DNA of 64,000 bases from Solen grandis (GCA_021229015.1 CM037777.1:68238840-68302839); one strand, 5' to 3'; positions 44,682 through 57,221 are shown, counted from the first letter of the stretch. Notes: generated by a model not told the origin, from the letters alone. Translations and numbers: made by a program.

Positions 44682-47600
44682 CTATATATTTCTGAACTGT
44701 CTGAAAAATATGTTTTTTTCTTCAAAACTAAGTCGCTCATCACCGTATAAAAGATTGTTCAGTGTGGTAGGACAAGGCAAATTTTCAAAAAAGTAATGAC
44801 GTTTTCGTGAATAGAAAGGACAAGTTAGAAGAAAATGTTGTACGGATTCTATCGAACCGCATCTACATAAAGGTGTTTCGGAGAGAGATCTCCTATAGAG
44901 GTCCTCATTTAGCGAGCTACATGAAAGTCTTAGTCTTGTGTGAAGAATTTGTTGTCGTCTAGTACCTACGTTAAAGAGGGGGTTTGTGCATGGAAGATGA
45001 CGGTTTAGAGTGTTCTTGAATGAAATTAGCGATGTACATGATTTCACGGAATTATCAAGCGAGTTCCATTCTCGAATGCTGGACGGTAAGAAGGAGGAAT
45101 TGTAAAGCTGTGTTCTACAAAGAACGGAAGGAATCATAAGTGTATTACGGAAATGGAATCTATGTGTCGGTGGTTCAGGTAACATTTTGCATAAATAGTC
45201 AGGAGCAAGATTGTTTTTCATTTTATATATCAAGAGAAGTTTATGTTTCTTGCGCCTTTCTTCTAAATTTTCAATGTTACAATCAGTATAGAGTTTGTTA
45301 ATATTACAGTATTTAGTTGCACCGGTTATAATTCGCATTGCTTCTACCTGTACGGCCTCTAGATCAGATTTTAACTGCTGAGAACAGTTGTCCCAAATAA
45401 CGTCACCATATTCAAGCAATGGACGAATGTTAGAAATATAAAAGCGATGTAGACTTTTACGACTAAGAATATATTTAAAGGATCTAAGTAGACCAATACG
45501 CTTCCATGCTTTACGGAGAGTGAAAGTAATATGCGAATTCCATTTACAATCGTTAGAAAGAATAACCCCGAGGTGCTTGTGTTCATTTACAGGTTTGAGA
45601 ATCAGCTTGTCAAATTGTAAATCTGGATGTAATGGCTTTATTAATTTGCGTGAAAATGTCATTGTTTCAGTTTTCGAAGGATTAAAAGATACCAGCCAAG
45701 TTTTGGACCATGATAAGATATTTTCCAGGTCTTGATTGAGAGAAATGGATGCAGTAACTGGGTCCTCGACGATGATATACAGACTGGTGTCGTCAGCGAA
45801 CAGCCTAACATTAGAATGTATTTTCGTGACAATATCATTAATATATAAAAGAAATTAAAGAGGGCCTAAAATTGATCCTTGGGGGACACCAGAAGAAATA
45901 GCTGACCAGTCAGAGGAGGCATTGGCAAAGACTACTCTTTGACGACGGGAAGAAAGATAAGATTTGAACCAACATAGGAGACGCTCTTGAATACCGAAAT
46001 GCGAAAGTTTATAAAGGAGACCTTTGTGCCAAACCCTATCGAATGCTTTTGAGATATCACAAAACACTGCTCTGACCTCTTTGCCCTCATCAATGGTTTT
46101 ACAAATGTCGTTATAGATATACACTAACTGATTAACAGTAGAATCTCCAGGTATAAATTCTGATTGTAATTTTGTTAGCAAGTTATTAGAAACTAAGTAG
46201 TTATAGAGATGTTTATGAACGCAACGTTCCATTATTTTGCCAAGACAACTTAGCAGTGAAATAGGTCTGTAGTTTTCTGGGTTAGAAGGATCTGATTTTT
46301 TAAATATTGGTGAAACATTAGCAAGTTTCCAGGCTACAGGGAAGTATGAGGAAGTTAACAAAGAATTGAATAGTTTAGTAAGTGGTTCACAGAGAACAGA
46401 TGACCCTTCTTTAATGAGACGTGGACTTACAAGGTCAGGTCCACATGCCTTTGTTGGACAGATAAGAGAAATTGCGTCAGTTACATCATTTTGTGAAATG
46501 ACTATATCAAATAGTATGGAATCTGTTTGTGGAAAACTATTAGGTAAAGAATGATTTTTATCATCAATCTTGGTCTGATTGCAAAAATAGTTATTCATTA
46601 AATTTGCCTTTTCTGCATCTTCCGAAGCAGTATGGCCATTAAAGAATAAAATTGGTATTGCTTGGGTTTTATTTAAAGTAGTAAGTTTTTTTTGAATATT
46701 TAAACCAATCTGATATATTAGTATCAGCAGAATTCAATTTTTCAATGATTTTATTTGTAAAATGAGCTTTGGCCTTGCGTAATTCCCGGGTAACTTGATT
46801 TCTTTTCTGTTTGAATTTATTCCACGACTCGTCGTCATTTTTCAGTTTAGCTTTACGATATAATTGTTTACGCTGGCGCATAAGGCGGCGGAGGTTTGAG
46901 TGAAACCAGGGAATATCATTTGGTCGAACAGTTACTGTTTTTGATGGAATAGTTTTATGGGCTGCTTGTAGAATTGCATTAGTAAGTGACTGTACGGACG
47001 TGTCAAGATCATCGTGTGATACAATGGTGTTAAGGTCAAAATTTCGAAGCTCTTCTCTGAATGAGTCAAAGTTTGCATCATCGTACTTCCATACTTTACG
47101 TTTAAAACAAGAAATTTTGTGTTTTTTGAATTTGAGAACCGTGACTATAGGACAGTGATATCGAGTCAAGTTCGGGACAAAGGGATCAGAAGTAAAACTC
47201 GCAACAACTTGGTCGGTCGCGTTAACAAACATAAGATCGATAAGTGAGTTAGAATTCTCTGTAAAATAAGTAGGTTCCGTTATTAATTGTTCAGCGTTAT
47301 AGGAAGAGATAAGACGAGACATTTTGTTATTGTTAGGTGACAGCATGTTGGTATTAAAATCACATGCAACTAGAATAAGTCTGTTGGGATTGATGAATGC
47401 TTTATCAATACTCTCTTCTAATTTTGTCCAGTAATCATTATTTGAGTCGGGGGGTCTATAGAATCCCCCGATTAATAACTTTTTGTTGTTGTGGTTAACA
47501 TCAATCCACAAGGCTTCGAGTCCCAAGATATCAAGGTCTGACCTTTGGACTGCTGATAAGCCAGATCGCACATATATGGCAACACCTCCACCAAGTCTAT

Positions 47601-48183
47601 CAGGACGGTCTTTTCGATATGGGGGGTCAAAATTTTGAATTAAGATATCCTCATTTGGTATATATGGCGAGAGCCATGTTTCAGTAAATATTAAGATATC
47701 AAATTGTTGGGCCTCAGTTTGAAGTAGGTCAAGTTTAGGATATATACTTTGAATATTTAGATGCATAACACTGAGTCCAGAATTGATAACGTCAATGATT
47801 GAGTCAGAAAGATCTGATATAGTTGTGTTGCTGGATAATGATGTATCTGAGACAGATGGGCCTGGGTTGGGATGGATATCACCCGAAGTCGTTATTAATA
47901 TCAATGAGAGGTATAACAGGACTATGCCATGGAAAATGAGAAAGGAAAGAAGGGAGAATCTACGATTGTTTCTACAAGTTGCAGATAAAAGCATTTTGTG
48001 TCGTTTATATGTAACATATGTTATGATGTTGTTGTCATTTTGTAGACAAGAGCTTACACAGAAACAATTCAATCCCGTACTATCAGTCAAACAAGAAAGT
48101 ATAACAAAGACGATGAAATAGCAGCGACGATGATTCATATATTTAGGAATATGGGTATCACGACTTTGTTTCATAGATAACAA
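44682..48183 (-). pseudogene. LINE e ORF2 protein (2A-like leader, endonuclease, reverse transcriptase), two lesions
   Basis: Residues 1-109: hydrophobic segments (about 22-32 and 78-98) then a 2A-like motif. Next an APE endonuclease ('SVMHLNIQSIYPKLDLLQTE', 'IFTETWLSPYI', 'GGGVAIYVRSGLS', 'DFNTN', ending R-Y-H-C in place of the usual S-D-H). RT follows: 'PISLLSCLGKIMERCVHKHL', 'VFCDISKAFDRVWH', 'SSGVPQGSILGPL' and 'RLFADDTSLYI' in the sequence at 45855-45790. The C-terminal knuckle is 'CRCGSIESVQHFLLTC'. Lesions: one extra base in an 8-nt A run (plus-strand T run 46686-46693) and an in-frame TAA at 45855-45857; frames on both sides match exactly. Confidence 0.85.
47857..47883 (-). other. 2A-like motif GDIHPNPGP in LINE e
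   Basis: Residues 101-109 of the ORF. The canonical ribosome-skipping 2A ends D-V/I-E-x-N-P-G-P; here Glu is replaced by His. It sits directly after a hydrophobic segment and ahead of the endonuclease, the position reported for 2A-like sequences in other APE-type LINEs. Activity is not shown. Confidence 0.6.
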
Positions 48184-49004
48184 TTGAAAAGCTTAATTTT
48201 TACGTCGTGAGTTTTGATTTACCCTTTAACCATTGGGAAAGGGTTTAATAAGAAAAAATTGGGGTTTGTGAGTGGACTAGACATAAATAGTAAGTTTTTC
48301 AGGGCATAAGGAGGAATATATATAAATAATGTACGCTTGAGTTTTGTAAGTGTGAATAAGTGAAACAGTAATAACTTCTGATTTGGTAAGATATTGTATA
48401 GTGCAAATTGTAGGAATACAATACAATACAAATCATCATAAACAATAACTAATTACAGTAAGGATGGGTGTAATTGAACATTTTATGAGAAAGAAAAGAA
48501 AGATAAGTCATAACATGGAAAGGAAAGTCAAGTTTGGGAGCAATGAAGGTGATTTTGTGGCAATGTACACAATCATTCGTTCAAAATTAGGTATGTTAAT
48601 CACATTTTGTGTTAATTTAATTTGATTATTCATTCGTAATGATAAAACCGATTCCGCTTAATTCAAAGAGTATAATGTAGTCCGAAAATTAACAAACGTA
48701 CATTTGAACAAACAAAAAGCCTATCAAACAAATACAAATATGTAAAGGTACACTATGACGTCAATTAAAAAAATGTCGAACTGGTATTGTATGTAAATGT
48801 ATATAAATGAGTAAGCTCATTTCTTTATGCTCCATGCTTGGAGTCATGTGTAGATTATACACTTACTTTATAATAAAGCGAAGGTTACCAAACATACTAT
48901 AACACTTCGATAAGGTAAGAATATTTGGATAGAGCAAGGAACTACCTAGCAAATCTTAAGTTTATAAACGTATTTATATATACATATATATCCCTGTGCA
49001 ACGT

Positions 49005-49050
49005 CATACATACGTACATACATACAATACATACATACATACATACGTAC
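49005..49050. repeat. ACAT microsatellite in LINE e leader
   Basis: Interrupted CATA repeats with CGTA variants. Confidence 0.75.
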
Positions 49051-49176
49051 CGTACCACACTATACCGTAACGCACACCCAATCGCATATACGTCAATATA
49101 TAGACACAGAAAGTACATGTTTATATAAACAAAATCTCATTTTATATGCATGTATGCCTTCACAGACTGAGTGATT

Positions 49177-49190
49177 AAAAATGCGAATTG
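49177..49190 (+). repeat. Right target-site duplication of LINE e
   Basis: AAAAATGCGAATTG, identical to 44285-44298. Confidence 0.7.
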
Positions 49191-49289
49191 AACTAACAAA
49201 AATAAGAAGGGTAAAAAAAAAGGATCGGTTAGTTACTCCGAATGATGAGTGACGTATTTTCGTGTCCGCTCTTTGATTTCAAATCTATA

Positions 49290-49970
49290 GATGGATTTTC
49301 ATAAAAATGATAAAAGTGTTTGTCATAACACAAAGGTGTGTCTCATATGTCAACCATATGCGCGTTTGAAAGGTCAATGTCACGAGAGTTGTCTTTTGTA
49401 TTTATAGGCTACATTTTCGTTTCTGTTCTATAACTTCCATGTTTTGATTTTCATAAATCTTAAAAGAATTATTTTTCACAACACAAAAAAGACGCTTGAA
49501 ATGTCAAGGTCACGGTATTCGTTAAAAATTGTCATTGCGGTTTAGAAGCCATGTTTCCGTGACCGCTGTATATCTTCCATATCTTTTGATGGATTTTCAT
49601 AAAACTTTACAGAAGTGTTTATCATAATACAAAAGTGTATCGCGCGCATCAACCATATGCTCGTTTGAAAGGTCAAGGTCATGGGAGACGCTAGAAATTG
49701 CCTTCATTACCGTATAACGGGTTATTTTTGCGGATGTAATATTCTGCGCTTTTGCCATAAAAGTTTTTTCTACGGATTATTATTTCGTACAGAATAGCAG
49801 AAATAATTTACCCGCAGAAATAATCCGCTATACGGTACTAAGACTTCCATATCAATGGATGGATTTTCATAAACTTTACACAAACGTTTGTCAAAAGACA
49901 AAGATGTGTCCCGCACATCAACAATATGCGCGCTTGATAGGTCAAGGTCACAGGGGTTGTTGAACTTACC
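49290..49970. repeat. ~140-150-bp tandem repeat, four units, split by a MITE
   Basis: GGATTTTCATAAA recurs near 49293, 49446, 49591 and 49861. Units also share ACACAAAGGTGTGTC, CAACCATATGCGCGTTTGAA and AGGTCAAGGTCA. Removing the 130-base MITE makes the last period match the others. Confidence 0.75.
49708..49837. mobile_element. 130-bp MITE with TACCGTATARCGG termini
   Basis: The left end TACCGTATAACGGGTTATTT is mirrored by the right end AATAATCCGCTATACGGTA. The interior is AT-rich and non-coding. It interrupts the tandem repeat, so it is the younger of the two. Confidence 0.8.
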
Positions 49971-49974
49971 TATT

Positions 49975-51200
49975 GCATATGGATTTATGATGACGTGTAT
50001 ATATACGATGCATTGTTTCAAAGAATTACAGAATTATGGCCCCTTGTTGGATTTAAAAAAAAAACTGTCCGTCCGTGACAGAAATCTTGTGACGCGAGGT
50101 ACTGCATTACTTCATTAATTCAGATGCAAATGTTTTTATGGTGACGTAATTTATATCCAAGGTCACTGTATTACATCTTTTGTTCTATGAGAAAGCCACA
50201 TGACGGGAATATTCATTACCTTAAGTGATAATTCTTGTTAATTTTGAGTTATTGCTCTTTGCTTATGTTCATAATTATTTTTGTCTGGAGCATAATTCAT
50301 GAAGTATTAAAGGTATCGTCATGAAACTTCAAAGATGGATATAATATATTGTGGCGAAGTGCACTGCACAAGAACTGTAACTCTTCTTAAATGTTTAAGT
50401 TATTTTTTTTTGTTAATTGTCAAAGGGAAAAGAAGTACAATACACTAGAACACCAACTCTATTGTCCATTGTTAATGTTCATACCACATTGGAATTTATG
50501 TTGTTTACATACACATACCAATGCGGAATGCAACAATAGTATTGTACTTATCCTGTGCCAAAGCGCAGTTCGGGAATCATAACCGATTTAAAATAGTTTC
50601 TTCTTTATATCTGGCACACAATCGTAATGTTTTTTTTTCACCGGATGGGGACTCCTGTATTGCTTGCAATACCAACAAAGCCTTGTTTTTTTCAATTTGT
50701 TTTATTTGAATATACTGAGTCTGTTTAATGACTTGCTTCTGTTTATAAAAAAAAAATAATAAAAAGGCCTAGAAAACATATACTAGTAGCTAATAGCAGA
50801 CAATATTGACTACAAAGAAGCTACTTCAGCTGCATCAAACAGTTTAAAAAAGTATAAGAAAAACACAATTTACAGTGAACACGACAGATTACATCGGTGA
50901 AAATGGTATGACAAAAAAAAAAGAGATAATTGAACATTTAGAAATAAAATTAAATAGTCTGGGGTAATATTTTTCATTGATGTCAAAAACGTCTGATAGT
51001 AATGATAACAAACAACATGCCTACAGACATTCATCATTTGAAAATCATTTGCATTACCTTTTCACTAAAGAACGTATCAAAAGATGTGATTATAATTAAG
51101 AGATAAGCAACTCTTCATTTATTTAATAAAAACAGGTCAGGTAAAAAGATATCAGATTATAAAAATAAAATTTCCTGGAATTTCTCATTCAAAATAAACT
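49975..51200. other. No gene recognised
   Basis: AT-rich, with short homopolymers. Frames near 50391-50709 show no conserved pattern. Confidence 0.4.
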
Positions 51201-51204
51201 AAAA

Positions 51205-51768
51205 ACAAGAGGGCCATGATGGCCCTGAATCGCTCACCTGATTATAAATGAGCAACATATGTTGGATACTTCATATTGACCTACTTTCTGACCCCAAATG
51301 ACCTACTTTTGAACTTGTCCAAGATTTTATGGAAACAAACATTCTGACCAAGTTTCATGAAGATAGGGCCAAAAATGTGGCCTCTAAAGTGTTAAAAAGG
51401 TTTTTCTAAGATTTGACCTCATGACCTACTTTTTGACCCCACATGATCCAAATTCGAAATTTTCCAAGACGTTATAAAATCAAACATTCTGACCAAGTTT
51501 CATGAAGATTGGGCCAAAAATGTGGCCTCTAGAGTGTTAACAAGGTTTTTCTAAGATTTGACCTCGTGATCTACTTTTTGACCCCATATGACCCAAATTC
51601 GAACTTGTCCAAGATTTTATGGAGAGAAACATTCTGACCAAGTTTCATGAAGATTTGGCCAAAAATATGGCCTCTAGAGTGTTAACAAGCCAAATTGTTG
51701 ACGACGTACGACGAACGAAGGGCGATCACAAAAGCTCACCTTGAGCACGTTGTGCTCAGGTGAACTAG
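51205..51768 (+). repeat. AGGGCCATGATGGCCCT dispersed repeat, copy 2
   Basis: Same ends as 18929-20714 (ACAAGAGGGCCATGATGGCC; TTGAGCACGTTGTGCTCAGG). The interior differs: three ~125-base units with GACCTACTTTTTGACCCC, CAAACATTCTGACCAAGTTT and CATGAAGATTGGGCCAAAAA. Confidence 0.75.
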
Positions 51769-51769
51769 A

Positions 51770-52258
51770 AAAAAAAATGAAGACATGCATATATTTGAAA
51801 GCAAAATTCACTAAAAGATATAAACAAAATATCTAGAGAAAGATTGTTTTAACTGATGTTTTACAAGCATGGACAAAAGTAAAATATTTATTTGAAAAGC
51901 AAAAAATAAAACGAAAGCAAAAACAGACATATGGAACAACAAAAATATAATATGTTAAACAATGCTTTCATTTATCTACGTTGGCATGAAAATGGAATAA
52001 AATACATAGAATAACCATTTGGTAACAGAACCAATCTATGTTATGATTCTTATCACATAATAACTTATCTGTATGGCTTAAAGAAATCACGCAAAACATG
52101 TAAATATAAAAGTTGGACTAAAAACGTCGGACTTGTAACAGAAACCAATCTAACAATGAATAAAAAAACTATACTTTTTTTTTTAAAGTTTATTACTTCA
52201 AAACAATGATGAACAATCAAAAGCGGAATTAAAATGATATATATAATCAAAGACTAGT
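51770..52258. other. AT-rich, nothing recognised
   Basis: No exon or repeat identified. Confidence 0.4.
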
Positions 52259-52733
52259 CTGGTACCCGACCTTACTACAGAAAGTAAAGGTCTGGCATAC
52301 GTTGATACCGTTTAACAGATATTTGGAACAATTCATGTTCCCATCAGTGGGAGTCGATTTTTACGGATGGCACGCCGTTCTGATAGTCTAAATGTTACGA
52401 GAATATACGATGTATGAAAGTGTGTGTCTTAAGTGTCTTCATAGATTCTACCCTATATATAGCAGTTAATAAAATGATGACTGCTTTGATCTTAAATTAT
52501 GATAAAAAAACTTAAAGAAAATAAATAAACAAATGATACATTATGTAAATCTAGGCCTACTGTACATTAATAACTATTGACCTATCAGTTAAAAGTACAC
52601 CCTTTTTTATTTTGGTTAAAGTAGCCATACAAGTGATTTGCAATTATTTACTAGATAAAAATGTTCACAGAGAAGAGTAGGAGGAAGAACGATGTTTTAC
52701 ACATGATCATTCTCGCATTCTCGGAGAGAGAGA

Positions 52734-52758
52734 GGGGGGGGGGGGGGGGGGGGGGGGG
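52734..52758. repeat. Poly-G tract (25 G)
   Basis: Uninterrupted G run after a GA-rich stretch, in the loop of the inverted duplication. Length may be uncertain in the assembly. Confidence 0.85.
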
Positions 52759-53016
52759 AAGAGAAACATAAAGAGATAGAGAGAGATTATACAAAAATGT
52801 TCAAAACAAAACTCCATGTTTAGTTTAATTCTTTAATTAAACAAAAAACACTTCCATACAACGTATAATATCGTAACATTTAGAATATCAGAACGGCGTG
52901 TAATCGTAAAAGAAATCGACTCCCACTAATAAAACACGAATAGTTCCATCGATCTGCTAAACGGTATCAACTTGGCACAATCCTGGACAAAGATATGCCC
53001 AAATATATTTGCTTAC

Positions 53017-53043
53017 CTTCTTTGTTTCATTGTGATCCGCCAT
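53017..53043 (-). CDS. Candidate first coding exon, nine codons
   Basis: On the minus strand, CCAAG then ATGGCGGATCACAATG..., ending AAGAAG|GTAAGC: a good start context, nine codons (MADHNETKK), phase-0 donor. The 53160-53290 region upstream is locally CpG-richer and could be a promoter. No second exon was found downstream (lower coordinates), so the gene is unidentified. It could be a decayed copy, since it lies within an inverted duplication. Confidence 0.3.
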
Positions 53044-53304
53044 CTTGGATTGGCCCAATGCAGGAAACCATTGAACAGCGTATGCCAGACCTTTACTCAC
53101 TGTATTAAGGTCAGGTACCAGACTTATCAAAGACCTACTCGAATAAGCGTGTGAAGGAAATCTCGTTTACTCCCGGCGCGACCGCGATATTGTGAGAAAA
53201 AGTCGGTGCGCTTGTACTTTCGAATAAAGGAAATAACTATTGCACGGAGTTGTGTAAACTGATCGACAACTTTCTGGCTATTTTTATCCTTTCAGGTGTG
53301 TATG

Positions 53305-53385
53305 CGGCCGGGTAGCTAAGTCGGTAGAGCATTCGCGCTGGGTTCGAGTCCCGGTCAGGCTGCACATTTTTTCTCACCCTGTGAC
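53305..53385 (+). mobile_element. SINE-C copy 3, tRNA-like with internal deletion
   Basis: GGTAGCTAAGTCGGTAGAGC (box A) is followed only about 10 bases later by GGGTTCGAGTCCC (box B) and GCACATTTTTTCTCACC. The spacing is too short for a tRNA: the anticodon arm is missing. Confidence 0.65.
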
Positions 53386-53844
53386 ATTTATATTAAATAT
53401 ATTCCTGAATGCATCAATGCATTTCCTTCAAATGTATTTAATTCTATTTATCGTTGTTTTGCTAGAGCTTTACAATGAGCTCTCTTTCTGGCGCGCAACT
53501 CCGAGAATTCTCGCCGAGAATATACGATATTTCGCCGAGTAGCTTATCTCTTGGTTTAGGTCTTTGGTACATGTCAGTAAAACATACATATAGATCTATA
53601 TAAGGCGTATATAGAGGCACAAACGATTCAGCATTAAGGCGTTTCCAGTATGAGGTAATGAGAATATATGCAACAAACAGTTATATATACAAGGTCAAAG
53701 TCCACGCAGTGGTTACCCCCTACCCCTTACAGTTGTAGATAAACACTGCCACCACAAGTAAAACCCAACAACATTTAGTTACATTTTTTTCCAAAATATA
53801 TTCTTTTACTGCGAGTGGCATTTTCTTTAATAAATGTCAAATAT

Positions 53845-54003
53845 CACCTTGTGGTAAAAAAAATCATTTTAAAAATATATTTGCTGTTGTATTCTTAAAG
53901 TTATAGCAGACGGAGACGCCATTTTGTTAGTTTACCATTATCACGTGATATTTGTGAGGGCATTGATTATTTTGCTGAGTGAGCGTGCAAGGGAGATCAC
54001 TGC
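53845..54003 (+). mobile_element. Dispersed non-autonomous element, copy 2
   Basis: Same ordered blocks as 8655-8835 (GACGCCATTTTGTTAGTTTA, TCACGTGATATTTGTGA, GCAAGGGAGATCACTGCG). It abuts the mariner end. Confidence 0.6.
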
Positions 54004-54647
54004 GCATTTGATACAAGGGGTGTTCCAAAAATAACGTCATTTGTTCTTTATTTTGTGGAAATCGTGATATATGTATTCAAAACAAAGACTTATGAAAAGG
54101 AGAAAGGAAACTCTTGTAAAAGCAAGTGGAAAATATTTTGTAGGCACACAACTGATAACTTAATCTTGCAATCTTTCAAAAAAAAGTATTGAAATATCGC
54201 ATCTGAAAAATTAACAAAATTATTATTTTTCTGATACATGGACATATTTTCAGATTAATTTATTTTCAAAATTCTTTTTATCTGTGATTTGAATTTAGTC
54301 AGTGTAGCAGAAAAAATAACGAACATAACTTAGTTCTTTTTCGCAGGTACTTTTCTATTTTACATATATAATTTTATTACTTTACTTATTTTAATAAATA
54401 CGATATAATTTTGATCATAATGCAATGTCCTATTGAAAGATACATAGATACATTTTACTTTCGAATATCTTTAATGGAAAAGACCTAACTATGACTATTT
54501 GAGCTTACCGTCGCTTCGACAGTATTTCAGTCATACAGGTCTTTAAGTCCACCTTGATAGAGTGATTACTGAAGTGTAACAGGGCTAAGAACCTTGCTCA
54601 CAATTTCACTGACCTTGGCATGGTGTACATTTCGTTAAAGTGTATGT

Positions 54648-56060
54648 ATTACACTAAACACAAAATGACTGGCAGGAGAGCTGAAATATTTCTTGAAATT
54701 AGGGCCTATATAAAAGGCAGGTCGCTACTCGGCATAAAACCTGTAGATATTCCCCGTGAAGTGTGCGATATTTATTGGGAGGGTCAAATCAACTTCAAAA
54801 TGTTGTGCGTACAGGCCATCCTGCAACAACCACATAGAAAAGCAACATCGAAAACATCCGTAATATCCTAAACAAGAAATATCTTTAAAAAAAGATACTC
54901 GGCCGTGGTAAACAGCTTGATGATTAGTGGCTGAATGGTTTAACATGTAATAGATTTTGTTGTTGGTTTAATAGTTGTGTAATTCCTATGTCAGTGCAGC
55001 TCTTTGAAATACCACGGATCCAGATAAATTGCACAATCTTGGTAGACACTTACAGCCTTAAAACATCTGCGTTTTTGTTGAATAAAGGATCTGTCAGGGT
55101 CGAACAATCAATTCCGAAATCTATGTGTTTCCTATTTTTTAGCGTTCTACTCTTTCAGTTTACCTTAAAAAAGGTGCAGTGTCTTACTATTCGGGACAAA
55201 TCGTTCGCAGGGGAAGAAAACTTCAACTTTTAAAACAAACAGAGATTTAAAGAACTCGTTTCCGCAACTCCTTTCTTTTCTATTAACTAATTTTACAATG
55301 ACCAGTGGGAATTTAGCATAGTATATAATAACCAATGAAAAGTCTAATTTTATTCCGCTTCATTACTGTGTGTTTCACAGGAAGTCAGTCTGAAAATAAA
55401 CGCCCTAACGGTCGAAAAATTGATGCCCGATTCACAGCAAGGCAATTGACCGGTTGAAAAGCTTGTCGTTAACAGATGGTAATCTGAAGAAACATCTAAA
55501 GCTTAGAAAAATGAATTAGAGATGGATACCCCATCTGTTAACAGATGACCAAAAGAGATCACGAGTAGCAAAGGCAAAATAAGTTTTGAAAATGTACCCA
55601 AAATATAACATTTGACAATTTAGTAACTGGTGATGAGACATGGGTTTACTATTTTGAACTAAAGCGGATGTGTTCCAACCGAAATTGTGCCACCAAAAAT
55701 GCAAAACATTCAAGTAGTGCAAAAAGAATACGAACGGTTCGGAAGGTTTTATATGTAATTTTCTAGGGTCCACGGTTCAGTCATGTAGATTCTGGTGCCA
55801 AAAGGCAAATGGTCACAGGAAAGTTCTATAATAACGTTGTTTTCAGAAAATTGAAGGTCTGCTACAAAAGTGACTGCCCCAAAACAGGACTTAAGTACCT
55901 CCGGCATTAATGTTCCTGCTCACAAAGCACGCACTGTGACCGAGTTTTTAAATTCAGAAAATGTAACTTTTTCCTGTTTCCCAAACTCAAATATTATCTA
56001 TCTGGAAAGAGATGCAATTTGAGAAATACCACTGAATCTTCTATTTATTCCGGGCCGGCA
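54648..56060 (+). pseudogene. Mariner-like transposase, main part, heavily frameshifted
   Basis: Readable blocks in order: N-terminal HTH 'EIRAYIKGRSLLGIKPVDIP' and 'REVCDIYWEGQINF' (54680-54810), 'RWIPHLLTDDQK'-like (55520), 'VTGDETWVYYFE'-like (55620-55655, holding the first catalytic Asp) , 'TGKFYNNVV'-like (55815) and 'FLFPKLK'-like near 55975. Between 54870 and 55390 the sequence is disrupted. There are many stops, so it is not functional. Confidence 0.7.
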
Positions 56061-56529
56061 GGAGCCGGTCCGGTTACTGATACGGTTTTGCCAGGCTAAG
56101 CTGTACAATGAGTTTCTTCGTGCCTGTCATTACTTTGAATTTTGTACAAATGTTAGAAAAATGTAAAAAATATACGTTTTTGAATTTTAAAAAAATCAAT
56201 GATGATGAACAGATATAACCATTCTGTAGATATTTTTTTTATTTATGTTAATTTTATCTGCGGAGTGGTCACGTTCGTAGCGGTTTAAATTGCGGCACAA
56301 CGCAAAATCAAGTATACACGTACTTTTCGTACTTACAATTCTTCTGCTAACGATAATAACAACTTTTGACTATGGGAACATGGGTTGTAAAACAAATTAC
56401 ATCACGTTATTATTTAAACTTTTTGTATAATAAGTTACCTGCTAGGAATGTAGACCTTCGATTTAGTCCTATTGTAATTATGCTGAAATCACTTCCACGA
56501 AGTACGAAGCCAGTACGAAAACCAATAGG

Positions 56530-57200
56530 TATTTAATTTAATACATATTTTATTCAAGAATACATAGGATTGAACAACAGGCTAAATGCCCATATGAGTC
56601 CACTCCTTTTACAGGTCATGCATACATAGCATATGACAAATTAAAAGTATTGCATGCATTATGACAATAGGTATATAGAAATACAAATGAAAAAAATAAT
56701 ATATTGCATTACAGGGAGAAATATGACAAAATTTGTGCCTAAAAATAAATAAAGTGTCATTTATAGAGACCATCTAAAATCAAAGCGCTAAAAGCGCTGA
56801 GAGAACAGGGTTTTTAATATGATGATGTCTCATTTCTTTTGTTTATCAAAGTGAATTCAATAAACGATAACCAAGTTTTCAAGCGACACCAATAAACCCA
56901 ATGTTATAAATCCGCGTTAACTTTGCTTGAACACGGTCGTTAAAAAAAGATGAACACATTATTTGTTTCAATGGATTTCTAACAAAAAGCACATCGCTAC
57001 TCTTACTTTTCCCATTTCTCTTGCCCAAAGTTTACAAGATTATATGAATATGTGGAAGGAAATCTAAAATAACAAACTTCATTATTTATTTTATGTTTTT
57101 TTTTCCATTTCATTTTAAATACACATTTTCTTGTTATAGATAAATGAATGATATTCAATATAATAAATATATGTATCTTATTTTGCAAAAATAATTAAAA
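56530..57200 (-). mobile_element. Possible LINE 3' UTR remnant
   Basis: The style resembles the 3' ends at 9903 and 27775 (ACATATTTTATTCAAGAATA and long AT-rich low-coding DNA), but no protein block is left. Weak call. Confidence 0.2.
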
Positions 57201-57221
57201 AAAAGTTTGTAAACATTATTC

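Larger units (their letters stand above)
44299..49176 (-). mobile_element. LINE e, CR1-like, nearly intact full-length insertion with 14-bp TSD
   Basis: Flanked by AAAAATGCGAATTG on both sides, giving a 4,878-base element on the minus strand. About 990 bases of 5' leader (containing an ACAT microsatellite at 49005-49050) precede one long ORF (48183 to 44682) coding endonuclease and RT, then about 380 bases of 3' UTR ending ATTGTTTAAAC. Only two lesions interrupt the ORF, so this is the youngest autonomous-type element in the window. Confidence 0.8.
52259..53130. repeat. Inverted duplication, arms 52259-52420 and 52848-53130
   Basis: The left arm (AGTCTGGTACCCGACCTTAC, AAAGGTCTGGCATACG, TTGATACCGTTTAACAGAT, GTGGGAGTCGATTT, CACGCCGTTCTGATA) is mirrored by the right arm. 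The right arm has 108 extra bases (52971-53078) between GCATACG and TTGATACC, and these contain the exon candidate at 53017-53043. Confidence 0.75.
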
